From Macrocystis pyrifera (taxonomy: Eukaryota > Sar > Phaeophyceae > Laminariales > Laminariaceae), in assembly GCA_031763025.1 (NCBI GenBank), contig JASSKH010000035.1:3136320-3200319 (forward strand): a stretch of 64,000 nt of DNA, given 5' to 3'. This document shows, piece by piece, positions 47,950 through 60,000 of this stretch. Both the position numbers and the translations under genes were made by a program. Every line of letters starts with the position of its first letter. Within the stretch, counting starts at the first letter, position 1. Under the pieces are notes generated by a model that saw nothing but the letters and a program-made list of their open reading frames with translations, had not been told where the DNA came from and searched no databases.

Positions 47950-49870
47950 AGAGGAACGCGGTAACATACTAACATAGCGTTAGCACTGGAGAAGCGATCA
48001 CGGTAACGCAATAACACCGTGTTAACTGGAAACCCACGAACGTGCACGCGCCTCAACGTTATGTTGTTGCTCGGTCTCGTCCAGCTCTGGTACAGCAACA
48101 TTATGTTGTGCAGTGATCAGTCCTTGAACTATTAATGACACCGTAACGCAGTGTTAGGCTTTGACCAAACACGCACATTATCACTCTAACATGCCCAGAT
48201 CGATATCCGCATGTTTACTAACACGATAACATAATGTTTTTATCGACGCAGCGTTAGACGCAACACGATAACATTATGCTACCCTTAGGAGCAGTGTTAT
48301 ACGTAACACCCTAACATAACGTTACCATGTTGGCCAGCACTACTAACACATAATAAACATTGTGTTAGAGATTACATACTAACGTAACATAACAGATACG
48401 CAATAACGCAATGGCCGGCACTCCTGACACTACGTTGTCTGGACCCCCCATCTGATTGCCTTAGGGTCGGATAACGTAACACTTGACGTACGATATATAC
48501 GTTACAGTCTTAGCCGGCCCATACGTAACATTATGTTAGGATGTTAGCCTAAATGCGGAAGTCTCTGTAACATTATGTTACGGTGTTAGTAAAGATCTGA
48601 TTATTACATTCCGTTACCCTGTTACCATAAAAACCAATCCGGGTCTAACTTTATGTTACTGAGTTACCGTTGGGGCCGAGGGCGTTCTAACGTAATGTTG
48701 CTACGTTACCCTTTGGATTTTCCCGAGATCTAACATGTGTTAACTGTGTTAGTGGTAAAGCGGGCGTGTGGGAGTAACATAGCGTAGCCGTGTTATCCTA
48801 TTTCGCCGACATCCCAGTAGGGGATACCACAAAAGTATCCCCGGGGGGAGGATAGCATGGCATCCCCGTAAAAAACGCCTCCATATTTTAACCCCCAAAC
48901 AGGGGATATTTAGGAGGGGTCCCCGCAAAAAAACGCCTCATTCGTTTTGTGGAAACCCCGCCAGTACGTTATCCATCTATAACACATTACGTTATCCATC
49001 TATAACACATTACGTTATCCATCTGCAACACATTACGTTATCCATCTATAACGTAGTCTGTACACTCGCACGTACCAGTTAACACGGCAGTAACATATTG
49101 TTGATGTTAGATTGGGGGTGTACGTTATCTGTTAACTTGTGTCACCAAATACATTGCATACGAGTTGACAACATTAACATAGTGCTATCAATAGTGTTTA
49201 TCGATCACATACGTTATCCGTTTGACGTACGTTGTGTTGTTATGGTATCAGGACTTCCGTAATACCCTCACATAACGTCGCTCGGAACGGAGTGCTGCTG
49301 CGGCTGATGCGGTAACACAATGTTAACGTTGTATTGACCATAGTATACGTCATCCCTCTAACGTGTGTTACGATATCCCCTAGGAGTTTCACTAACACAC
49401 CAACATAGTGTTATGCACGCGTTTATTTGGCCGTGTACGTTATCCGTCGAAAGGGTGTTACGGTAGCAAGAAGAATCCCGCTGATACACTAACATAGCGT
49501 TACTCGCTACGAGCTGATGCTGCTAACACGGTAACATAATGTTAACGTTTAATTGACCATGTACGTTATCCCTTCAACGTGTGTCACGATAGCCACCAGG
49601 AATTCCGATAACACGCTAACATTGTGTTACTCGCTATGGGCTGCATACCCTAACACCGTAGCACATATACTGCGGTCAGTACGAGATCAAGATAACACTC
49701 TGACATAATGTTACGCGGTCGCCCGCCAAAATCATAACACATTAACACTATGTTATCACAAAATCCAGAAAGAAGTTAAGGTAGTAACGTAATTTTACGG
49801 GTTTTTTCGCTGACGCCTAACATTAACATAAAACGTTAAGTGTTACGTTATCCGAGGTGTGTAAATGTTT
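47950..49870. repeat. Array of near-palindromic TAACATAATGTTA motifs
   Basis: Some dozens of short motifs of the type (C)TAACATAATGTTA(G), GTAACATTATGTTA and CGTTATCC / GGATAACG occur every 20-60 bp in both orientations across 1.9 kb. Many are perfect or near-perfect palindromes. From about 49,080 to 49,640 a degenerate higher-order unit is visible: AACACGGTAACATAATGTTA, then AACGTTTAATTGACC, GTACGTTATCC, AACGTGTGTTACGATA, then ACACGCTAACATAGTGTTA. No open frame crosses the array. Nothing comparable occurs elsewhere in the window. Confidence 0.85.
48963..49054. repeat. Tandem array of 23-bp unit, four copies
   Basis: The unit ACGTTATCCATCTATAACAC + ATT is repeated four times in a row, almost perfectly (one unit has CTGCAAC in place of CTATAAC). 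It sits inside the motif array and looks like a recent local amplification of one of its motifs. Confidence 0.95.
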
Positions 49871-51042
49871 GTACGGGGAGAACATTTACTCCGCACAAGG
49901 GGGATGATCGTATCACGTAGTGTGTATATGGTGAGGCACCCACGAGGCAGCAGCTACATAATAAACCCATTGCTGTCTCTGGAAGTGGCCACACCAGAAA
50001 TTAAACCAATTCATTGAAGAAAATCCGCCTCTAAATCGGTTCTTCGTAGGATGCAGCTCAATCTTCATGCGACTCGCCCAACACCTCACGACGCTTCGCG
50101 CTTGGTGAAAGCAATGTCAGCCTGGTCGGTGAAAACCCGACGTGCTCCCTCCCGGCGTTTTAGGGATGCGGGGGCCTATGGTCATACGACTACGGCCATG
50201 CATGATAAGGGTCGATCTCAACGAGGACTGTTTTTCATTTTTTTCTCAATATTTTCGGTATTTTTCGATTTTTTCCTCAAGGAAAATACCGAAATTTCGG
50301 GAAAATACTGAAAACAAAACTGAAAAACACTCTTCGTTAAGATCGACCCTAATGAGTGCACCCCCCCCCCACGCCCCGTGCTGGGCTACAGAACGCGCCT
50401 AAGCTTAAATCACGCCATGGGTGTCAACATGTCAGTGCTTCAGTCGCTGTTTCGTAAAAGTAATCGACTCTCATGGAATGTTGGCTGTTAATGATGCTCA
50501 CCGCGTCGTAAATGGTCAAGCAACAAATAGCCATACGATTGCGTCTCGGGGGCGTAGTGTCCCAACGATAAAGGCCAGACTGCGACTCCAACTAGGGATC
50601 TGTGCCACTTGAGGACTACTGCATCATATCATAAGAGATGATTACAGTACATGCTTCAATAAATCGACACACCTGAATACCACTAACTGTAGTACCGGCA
50701 TGTATTTAATCGTGGCATTCATACCCACCCGCTGTTGCGATTGATACGGACCATTCCAAGTCAGAAACATACCATACACATACGTGGAACCAGGTACCAG
50801 TATCATACGCTCGATGACATTCGGAAGAAGTTGGGACAGAGGTTTAACGTGACGTGACCATCTATCACTCTGCTGGAGCGATCGATGTGTTTTATCGCCT
50901 TGGTCACCGATTTTGTGCCGTTTGCCACAAAATCTTCGCCCTCGAAAAAAGCTCAGACACCCGAACTCCGACGACGGGCATACAGAGCGCATCGCCAGCA
51001 GCAGCAAGTACGGGTACCCCCTGCACATTTAGAGATCCGAGC
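49871..51042. other. Spacer edge and 5' region of right-arm RBR copy
   Basis: Contains the right flank of the motif array, a hairpin element (50,208-50,350), the inner edge of the right arm near 50,381, and sequence upstream of the first in-frame ATG of the RBR copy. A frame with no stop runs from 50,854 into the first recognised exon and includes CAVCHKIFALEKSS, so coding may begin earlier or another exon may lie here. Confidence 0.45.
50208..50350. mobile_element. Hairpin element at inner edge of right arm
   Basis: AGGGTCGATCTCAACGAGGA + CTGTTTTTCA on the left is inverted on the right as TGAAAAACACTCTTCGTTAA + GATCGACCCT, about 140 bp apart. The interior is also self-complementary in part (AAAATACCGAAA). 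It ends 30 bp before the inner edge of the right arm. Confidence 0.85.
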
Positions 51043-54000
51043 ATGAACAGATTGGACGGTTATATGCCACGTACCTGGGAAGTATGGAACGACGCTCTCA
51101 GTCCGGCCGAGGAATATCAAGACACGAAGACTCATCATGCGAAGCTGAGAAATGGTGTCAACCCCCCCCCCCCCCCCGACTTAACGGCCGATCGCAGGTG
51201 GTGCCGACTGAACGTCGGGTTTGCCGTGGAGTTGTCGACACAATACCGACGACACCCGCCCTAGCGCTGCCACCTTGCGAAACGCCTGCTAGTGCCACTA
51301 GTGCCAGCAACACCGCTAGCGCCGCGCAAGAACCTGCCGCAAGAGGCAGCGTGCCGACGACCACTCCCGGCACTTGCGTGGTGTGCCTCGCGGACTCTGA
51401 GGAGATGGTTGGGGCCGCTTGGCTTCATCGAGAATCCACTGCTGTTGCCGCGGCGTCGGCAGCAGCGGCTGACGATGGCGGCGGAGAGACGGGCTGCACG
51501 GTTAGTGCCTGTGTCTCCTGTCTCAAGACATATTTCGAGGTAAGTCCCCTACAATCGAGCGTTTATTCACCATTGAGCGGTTATTCGTTACCAGGATATA
51601 AAACGAAGCTGAGTACGTAGTGTAGTCCAAGAGCTATTATCCTATGTTACTGTACGACGTAGTTGTGCCCTCTAACCAACTGTCGTGACTCTGACACTCT
51701 ATGTTCTGCCGCCTCTGCTCGATTGCGACTCAGCGCCACCGACCTATGTACAGTAGACTCGCCCGATGGTTAGTTTCATACACGAGGACCGATACGTCAG
51801 CCTTGGGCTTTCGGGAGGGTAATTTGTAATTTGAATGCCTGCTTTCTGCCTGGCGAAATACGCTCTTCTTGTGAATACGCAACTTTATCGCACCTACGAG
51901 TCTCTACGCTAAGTTACTCAAGATAGCTTCGATGTAGAGCAAAAGTTGTAACTGGTAGTGTTCGAGAAGAAGCTTGTTGAACAGAAAGTCGATCGCAAGT
52001 TTGGAGTCAACTTTGGGGCAGAAACACCTCGTGTCACATACCAGGTATGAACTAATAGTATGTACCAGGTATAAATAGAATTGGAACACAGCAGACAAAA
52101 TCGTACTTGACCCTGATGTGTCCCGCCATTGTGCTTCTGCTTTGAAACTCGGCTGGGCCTGATTACACACGCAGGGTATCGTCATGGCGGGCTTCGATGG
52201 TGCCTGCCCACGCATGCGGTGCATATGCTGCCCCCGCGTGGTGTGCCAGTGGGCATGGGGACCACTAGTGGACCCTACAGTCTTCGAAAAGTTCAAACAG
52301 CGGGCGGCAACCCTACTCTCGCTCCAGGTAAGACAACCAGGCGAACATCAAATATCTAGTCACTAGTGCCGGGACAATTGTGTGTCATCTCGTTCATGGG
52401 CTTCCCTCTCGTCATGGAGAAGCCATGCAATAGAAAGCACAGCGCGCCAAGGCTCTGCATGTTTTGGCCGAGAGCCGCGCCCTAGGGGACTACATGTTAC
52501 ATTTATCCCCGAGAATCGATCGCGACTGCTTCACCCGTTTCCCGTCGCCACTCCAACCGTGTCCACCGATGTTTGCTTCGTCAACCAATGGGCCACTACA
52601 GTGCGGTAGCTGCCACCTCCGCGGGAGCGTCATGGTCGTCCCGCCAGCCGACCACTCGTACAGGTTAGTTTCCATCCGACTTTGCTCCGTCAACTCTGTT
52701 ACATCTGGTCTCGTCGTGAATGGGCACACAGCAAACCTCCAAAAGTTTTGCAACAGCAGCAATCCTCGTGTCGCTTGCGGCATAGGAGGTGATTCGAAAG
52801 TGACTCCGACGAACGGCGGCTTGGTGCTTTGCTGTAGGAGGGACAAGATGCCCAAGCGTTCTTGGCTTTTCGTTCGCCGCGGTGCTCGCGGCTGAGTTGC
52901 CGCCATGTCACTGCCGTCGTACCTCCAAAGAAGGAGCATTACAGTTAGAACGCACGCACAAGCAGCAACCTAACCCCTCGCCCCCCTCCCCTCACCGCCC
53001 TGGATAATACCGCAAAACACGTGCTCTAAAGCTTGGCGCTCGAACATTTGATGGCCGACATCGCCGCGAACCTCGATGGCAACTGCGAGGCAGCCGACGA
53101 AGAGGTCGAAGACCCGAACGACGCAAAGGGCGACGGTTCCAGTAACGCTCGAATTGCGTCGTTCCGCTTGGCATTCGAGCGTTACATCTTCGGAGAGGAC
53201 GTGGATGTGGTCAAGCTTTACGATGAGGTAGAGGCGATTCTCTCGCTGGCCTTCGGGGAGACTCTAGCAAATGACCGGCACTCGCGCATGGTGGACGTAC
53301 TGCGCTGCGTGGAGGGTGAGTGGTGGTCGTCGGGGCTGGCTACGTAAACGAAAGTGTTTTTTTTTTTTTCGTTTGGGTTAGACACGCACTTTTGGCTTTC
53401 ACCATGTATGCTGTCACTGCAATTGGCAGATAGCAACACTTCAGGCGCCCGGTTTGTGCTCTATTTCTTCACCCCTCTTCCTGGTTTATGTATCGTCTCT
53501 CTCGACTGTTGATATCAGGTGTGATTTCATCCCTTCGCCCCTCTCGAAATGCAATATTTATTGTGCGAGTTTCTAATTTTGACCGCGTCTGAAAAATTGG
53601 GACAGCTTTCGAAATCGCTGTAACACCCGACCGACCGCGATAAAAGAAGGTCACCATCCACCACTACCAAAAACAAAGAGATGCTGCCCACTACCACCAA
53701 CGCAAACAAGTTGACGACAGGTACAAAAATCTTGTTGCTATCGGTAGAGTTCCTAGCAATAGCGAGACCTGTTCCTTTACAACCCTTCCTTGTATACCTC
53801 TCGATACCAGTAGAGTGATCATGCAGCAAGAGTGTCACATGCTTGCAGTAGGTGTTGCTTAATATGCAAGTGACTTGAGCATTGGCTGATCTGACCTCAT
53901 CCACCGTCGTCCGCTTTCCCTCCATGCGTTTCTCCCCGAATGCCATGCCATGGCGGGATACCAGACAACGAGCGAAGGGCCAGCCTCCACATTCGCTTTC

Positions 54001-57000
54001 TTCGCTTCCACCCCATGGTGCACACCGTGTGCTGCAACTACTTGCATTGCTTCCGGTGAGGAATGCCTCCGCTCTGGATCGCACCATCGGCATATCGTGG
54101 TTATGTCACGTCCTGCGTCCACGCACGATACGAGGCGCTCACATGCGGTTTTTTTCGATATATTTGCTCTTGGTCGACCTGACCAAAGTACGGTTTGATT
54201 TATCTTTACGCGGCCCCGATTGGTCGAGTGCCACTTTGCGCTGAGGAAACGAATGCACGCACCATGCCCGCTTGCTTGCTTGCTCCTAGGATGCAGGCTT
54301 AGGGTTACCTACAGGCATCCCTGGTACCCATTTCAAGACTGCCGCCTTGGTGTGTTTGGGTATAGTAGAAAGATTTGGGCGTTGTTCGTGGTGGGAAGCG
54401 GATAGTCCAAACAAACACCCTGAGGATGGCATCTAGGGTGCTAACTGAGGGTATCATAGCTGTTGAGGGCATCCGTTGGCCCCTCTCCCTTACGCAGAGC
54501 CTCTCAGGGCTTGACCGAACGATCTCGTAGCACCTGTCGCATTGAGGGCCTCCAACCCCAAAACCCAGCCTTGTTTTCGCAACTTTCAGATGTCGCGTCA
54601 AGGGCGGTCATCCCTCGATGACCTGCGAGCAATACGAGACACGACGCAGGCACGAAGACGTCTACCAGTGCCCTGGCTGCAGGGTGTTCGTCGTGAAGGG
54701 CGACGGTGAGACGGCGCTGAGCACCTTTATCATTGAACCCCCGCCACGAGTACAAAACGCGTGAAATTGGAGTAGGGTGAGTTCTGCAGTTCTAGAGGGC
54801 TAGACTCTTCTAGTGATGCAGTGTCGTTTTGGTTATACCTCTTAATCTGTCAGTAGTTTATCCCCAAAACGGGACTGTGGTACTAAAAGGATTAGGCAGC
54901 AAAGGCGCGGAAGAGTTTCCGCGAGTACCAACCACTGTGGTTACAGCTGACTCCGCCAATCGTCAGGCCGTTGTGTTTTTTTTTTTTTCGTTTTTTGTTT
55001 TGCGGTTTTTAGCGCGACCCGCCAAAGCGAAAGCCTCGCAGGGTTTATACCTCAAGAAGGCGATTTCTGTGATCGTATCTGGTGGTTGCGGATGCTCTCG
55101 CTCGCATAACGCTGCCTCGACTCGCTAGCCGCCTCGTTGGTTGACGTATCTCACACATGAGACAGATCATCTACAGATCATCTTTAGATCATCTAGATAA
55201 GTTATATCATGTATCTGCCGTTATGATATGTTGTACGGGATCTGTATGTACACTGAAGTTCGTTTCTTACTCAGGAAACATGTGCAAGATCATGCAGATC
55301 ATGCCGCTCCGCCGTGAAAGATGAGCTAGATCATACGGATGAGGAATATGTCCGGCCTCAGATATCTAGGTCATGCAGTGGGGGTTAGTAATCTATCCGG
55401 TGTGTTTATTATACATCATTTGCGTCTGCTGCAATTAATAGCTAGTTTCGCAGTATAGCGCAAGGGTTCGCGAAAAGTGTCTTACGAATAGAACGCGCTG
55501 AACCATGTCTAGGAGTGGATGACTTCGTTAGCCACCCTTGAGAGCGTGCCGTCGGCAGGTTTGAAACTGTGCGTTAGCATGTAGTCGAAGAGGGCTTGGA
55601 GGCGGAGCAAGGCGAACATTGGGTCATACCGATAGGTTTTTTGTTCCGGCCCCCTGTGGGTCACACTCTAGTTAGCAGCTATTTACTAGAAGAATTCATC
55701 GCTACGAGTAAAGATAGGGCATGCCTCAGCCTAGCTAGGAATTCACGCTGGTGGGCATTTTATATTAAGACAAGCCTGACTGTCATCAACTGTGTTCGCT
55801 GGTGGAAGGCGTTAAAAACGATTTTTGGACTTTTTCGGTCGGACTGGGTGGAGATTCAGCTTCACATCTTTTGTACCTCCTACGTAGGATCTCTGGTTTC
55901 ACCTAGCCGATAAGTACGGCATTCCATAAAAGGCATGATCTATTTTGGGCAGCCGTCTAGACTAGCAACCACCTTTGTTTTAGTAATATTGAACAAATTG
56001 GGGCGAAACAAAACAAATGTTCTCGTATATACGGATGATAATACTTTCCGCGGGGCTTCGAAGCCATTCGTAAGCGCGCTATCTACGTACTATATTATCA
56101 CACTCTGATGCTGCAGGTTGCAATACGATCACGTGCGTATGCGGGAAGAAGTTTTTCTGGGATGCGCTGGTTCGCGAGAGGATTGCCCAGGCAAGCTCAT
56201 TTACCTGCATACCAGTGTACGCAATAGTCGCGTGAGTGACGGGGGAGCGGGGGGGGGGGGGGTGTACTCATTTGACGCTTGCCTTAGTCAATTAGTCATC
56301 GACTGCGCATCTCTCCCGAGATGGAGAAGTGTTCCTGCTGCTAATAGAGACACCTGCAACTTTTTGGCTCTCGCTACGTTTTTTCCACGGGAGGGGAACA
56401 CAATGACTCCGCCCCGTCCCATCCGTTGGTAGATCAGGCGGAATTACCTGTATAGATGTGTAAGTCCCTGTGTTGTGCCGTGATTGCATTTTCAAGTTGT
56501 GACGGACATTGGTCGTTGTTCCTCCCGGGGCTAACGCCGGAAATGGTGCAACACCCTCCCCTCTCCCTCACCCCCCCCCCTTCCGCACCAACCGCACCAA
56601 CCGCACCATCGGCGATGGTTGCACGACCCAGATGTTTGACATGTTCCGAGCCGATCACGCCGATGACCCAGCCCGAGCGGCCGTGATTATCCTTCGGCAA
56701 GACTTCCTTGGTTTGAGAGAGGCAGAAGCCAGAGCCGCAGAGGTTGCTGCGGTCGACGAAGATTGTGGGCAGGTGATCTTCTTCCCTCCTTTAACCAGAT
56801 AACGCTCAGGCTGGCTGCTTATGCTTGCCCCCATCTCTCTCTCTGTCTTCCTCTTTTTGCCCCTCTTACGAAAGGATCATTTTCCTGTAGTGTGATAAAC
56901 GTTGCACTACCGTCGGCTGTTTTGGTGGAAACGCCGTAATTCATTGATTCCATTCTCTTCCGCGGGCTGTCAGATGCGGGCGTATTCTATGGCACCGATG

Positions 57001-60000
57001 ATGACGCTGATAGGTGTGATGGCACTTATTGTCCAAGCAAACTAAGGGGCATCTGCAGAGAATAAACAGCTCCCAATAATTCCGAATATTGCTTCTTTGC
57101 CGACACCAGAGATTGCTCGAGCTAACCCAGGGCCGGCCCTGTTATTTTTCCAAGCGACGATGTACGATTAGCTCAGGGCGGGGCGCCGATTGACCCCTCA
57201 GTCAAATGACACACAGCAACCCGTATTTGAGAGCATTTGCCACCACAACTTATAACGCACGCCCGTTCGTTCGGTCTCACCACGCGCAGTAGAAGGTCGA
57301 GGTCGACGGTAAAGGAGCGGAAAATGCTCAACAACGCTTTCCATCACCCTCCACCAAACTAAACTCAAAGCTGTCTACCTTTCGGTTGTCTTCGGATTGG
57401 TTCCTAGATCATCGAAGATGTGGGGGGGGGCGAAGCCGCTTCGCTGGTGGTTCATGAGCCACACTTGGTCCAAGAGCCGGTCCCGGAGCCACTCCATAAC
57501 CGGGTCTCGGCACCAGTACAAGGGCCGGTCCCGGAACCAGTCCAAGATACACCCCTCCTAGAGCCAGGATCGGCGGAGGAGTTGCGCGCGGCACGGATGT
57601 TTGCCAACACATACCAGGTGGATACCAGGCTAGCTCGAGCGGAGTTGTACGGCGAGGAAAACCCGCACTTTACTGTCCATTGGGCGTTGCACCAGGTGAG
57701 TGCTGACATATCGGGAGGAGGAGGCGGAGGAGGAGGAGGTCGCGCGCCACTCGTTGGCTGATAGGTTGCATGAAAAGCGACCGACCCCATTGGCTGATGG
57801 GGTTTCGTGAAGTGGCTGGGGAGCAGTCCGATGAGTGATGAATGCTCGGGTTAAACAAATGTGAAGTGAAGTGAAAGAGGGTTGCAAGAGAAAATCATTC
57901 GTCTCGTTCGTTTTTGTTTTTGTCTGTTTCTCGCCGCCGTGTCCACAGGCGCACCGATGCAGCAACAGGGTGCGCAGACCCTTGGGTTACTCTGGTATAG
58001 CACGCACCCGACCCGTGAATCAGAGTGAGGCCGAACGGGCGTGGGAAGCGACGTCTGCCAGGGCTTGGCTCGGTGAAAACAATGTGAGCCTGTCGACGGA
58101 GATGTTGAAGAGATGATGGGGGTCTATTAATAGGAGGGAGTGCTCTCGTTCGACACGTGCGTGGATGCAATCAATCGCCAATAGCGCCTTTTCGAAATCA
58201 TGGTGGCAGGCCGCCCATGATGCATCTGATGTTTGCAGCCGCACACGCGTACCACACATGTCGTCGGAATAACTCGTACTCAGTCGTCTTGGTGTCTTGG
58301 TAAAGGAGGAGGCCGCTTTTCGGGGCAACTACATGAACGCGCAGGGCGACTTGTGCACGTTTTTGATTGTGTGAAAGGGGTGCTGTTAATAGCAAAAGAC
58401 ACCGTCACGGCGGGGGTAAACCGTCATCCGCAACTCAATAACTACATAAATCGACAAGGTTTTGACCTCGAATTTTCGTCCCCGTTTCCTTCTTTCTTCC
58501 ATGCTGATTGATGCAGTCGCTCGTTCGTGGTGTATTACGAAGCAAGACCGCCGCACGCCTATCTCTCGTGGAGGCCTTCTATGGCAACGAAAGCAGCGGC
58601 GATAATATCGCCCATGTGCACGCCGCCGCCGAGCACTCCCGCCACGAGTTGAGCGTAGCGGCCATAGAGCCCGCTCAAGCACCTCTCTTTGACTGGCCCG
58701 GCATGAGGATAAAGGACTCCGATCTCACCTATTATTCGCAGACTCTAGCGCTCGACTATACGGTAACACCGGTGGCGCCCTCTGGGAGAAGAACATGGTA
58801 CGCCAGGCCTTTACCGCCGCCAGCCACCATATGGAGGCGGTACCCGCCAAGGCGATTTGTCCCGCCTCGTGCGACCTGCCCGAGGCTCGTTTTGACGAGG
58901 AACGTGTCTGTGGTGTCGTCGTTCGGGTCGCAGCAGCTTGGGCATGATGTTTTCACGTGGCTCGCCAGTTGTGCGGGAAGGCAAAGACGGCTGAGACGCC
59001 AATTGGTGAGTGGGGTTGCTTCTTGTTTTGCATTCTCACCATGAGGTAAAACTACACCCTCCTTACGAGGTCTTGTGAACCGCACCAAATCCTTTGTTTT
59101 TGTTTCGGCCATCCTATATTAATATGTCTACCAGGTAATCGTATACCGTGGTAGATATTATTGAGTGAATCGCTTTGGCGTGACCAGGGTTTCTCGCAGA
59201 GGCGAGGCATGCATGCATGCATGCACCCCTCAGGAGGAGAGCTCCTCCCTCGCAGCGTGACGAACTGGACACAGCTTGCGGCGCATCACTCTCCCGACGA
59301 CCAGCCCCCGATGTGCTTGGAATCACGCCTCTTTCGTACACACATCGGACAGATGTTATAGATAATACAGATATTTCCCACGCAATTATCTACCAGGTAA
59401 ATGTTTCAGGGCAGGTATATTCCTGATCTGCATAATCTAGCTCATGTTTCCGCGGATGGAAGTCACAATAGTCTGCATGACCTAGTACGTGTTTCCTGAG
59501 TTGGATTTGTACAATACAGATCCTGCACAACGTCTCACAGTGGCCGGGTAGGATCCATATGATTTAGATCGTTCTATATCTGTCCGTTGTGTGCGACGCC
59601 CCTCGTTCGGCAAACAGGCACTAGAGGAAGAGCGACTGTCTCAGGCCTGGATCGCACTGTGGGGTAGGCGAAGTTTGCGTGGCGTCGCGAAGGTGTTAGC
59701 CAGCACCGGCCGAGACCCCCTCGAAGAGCAGCGCGCAGTGGAAACGGCGGCACGGCGCGTCACGTTTTTGGAGAGCTACCCGGAGCACATGGCTGCCGAA
59801 CAGGGACCCATGCTCAAGGCGTTCGTGCGTCTACACTGGGCGGTGATTGATCGCGTCCGTGCGGACGTGATCGTGCAGCGAGCAGCAGCGTGGGGGGCGA
59901 TGCACTCTCCTCCTCGTTTTCCACTGAACACTGCCGAGCAAGGCCGTTGTACACGCCAAGGCGAGGAGCCCAGCAATGACGGCAACGACCACAACGGCAG

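Noticed and set aside
47950-49870. CRISPR array
   Set aside because: The motifs are short, palindromic and irregularly spaced, occur in both orientations, and the setting is a eukaryotic nuclear genome without cas genes.
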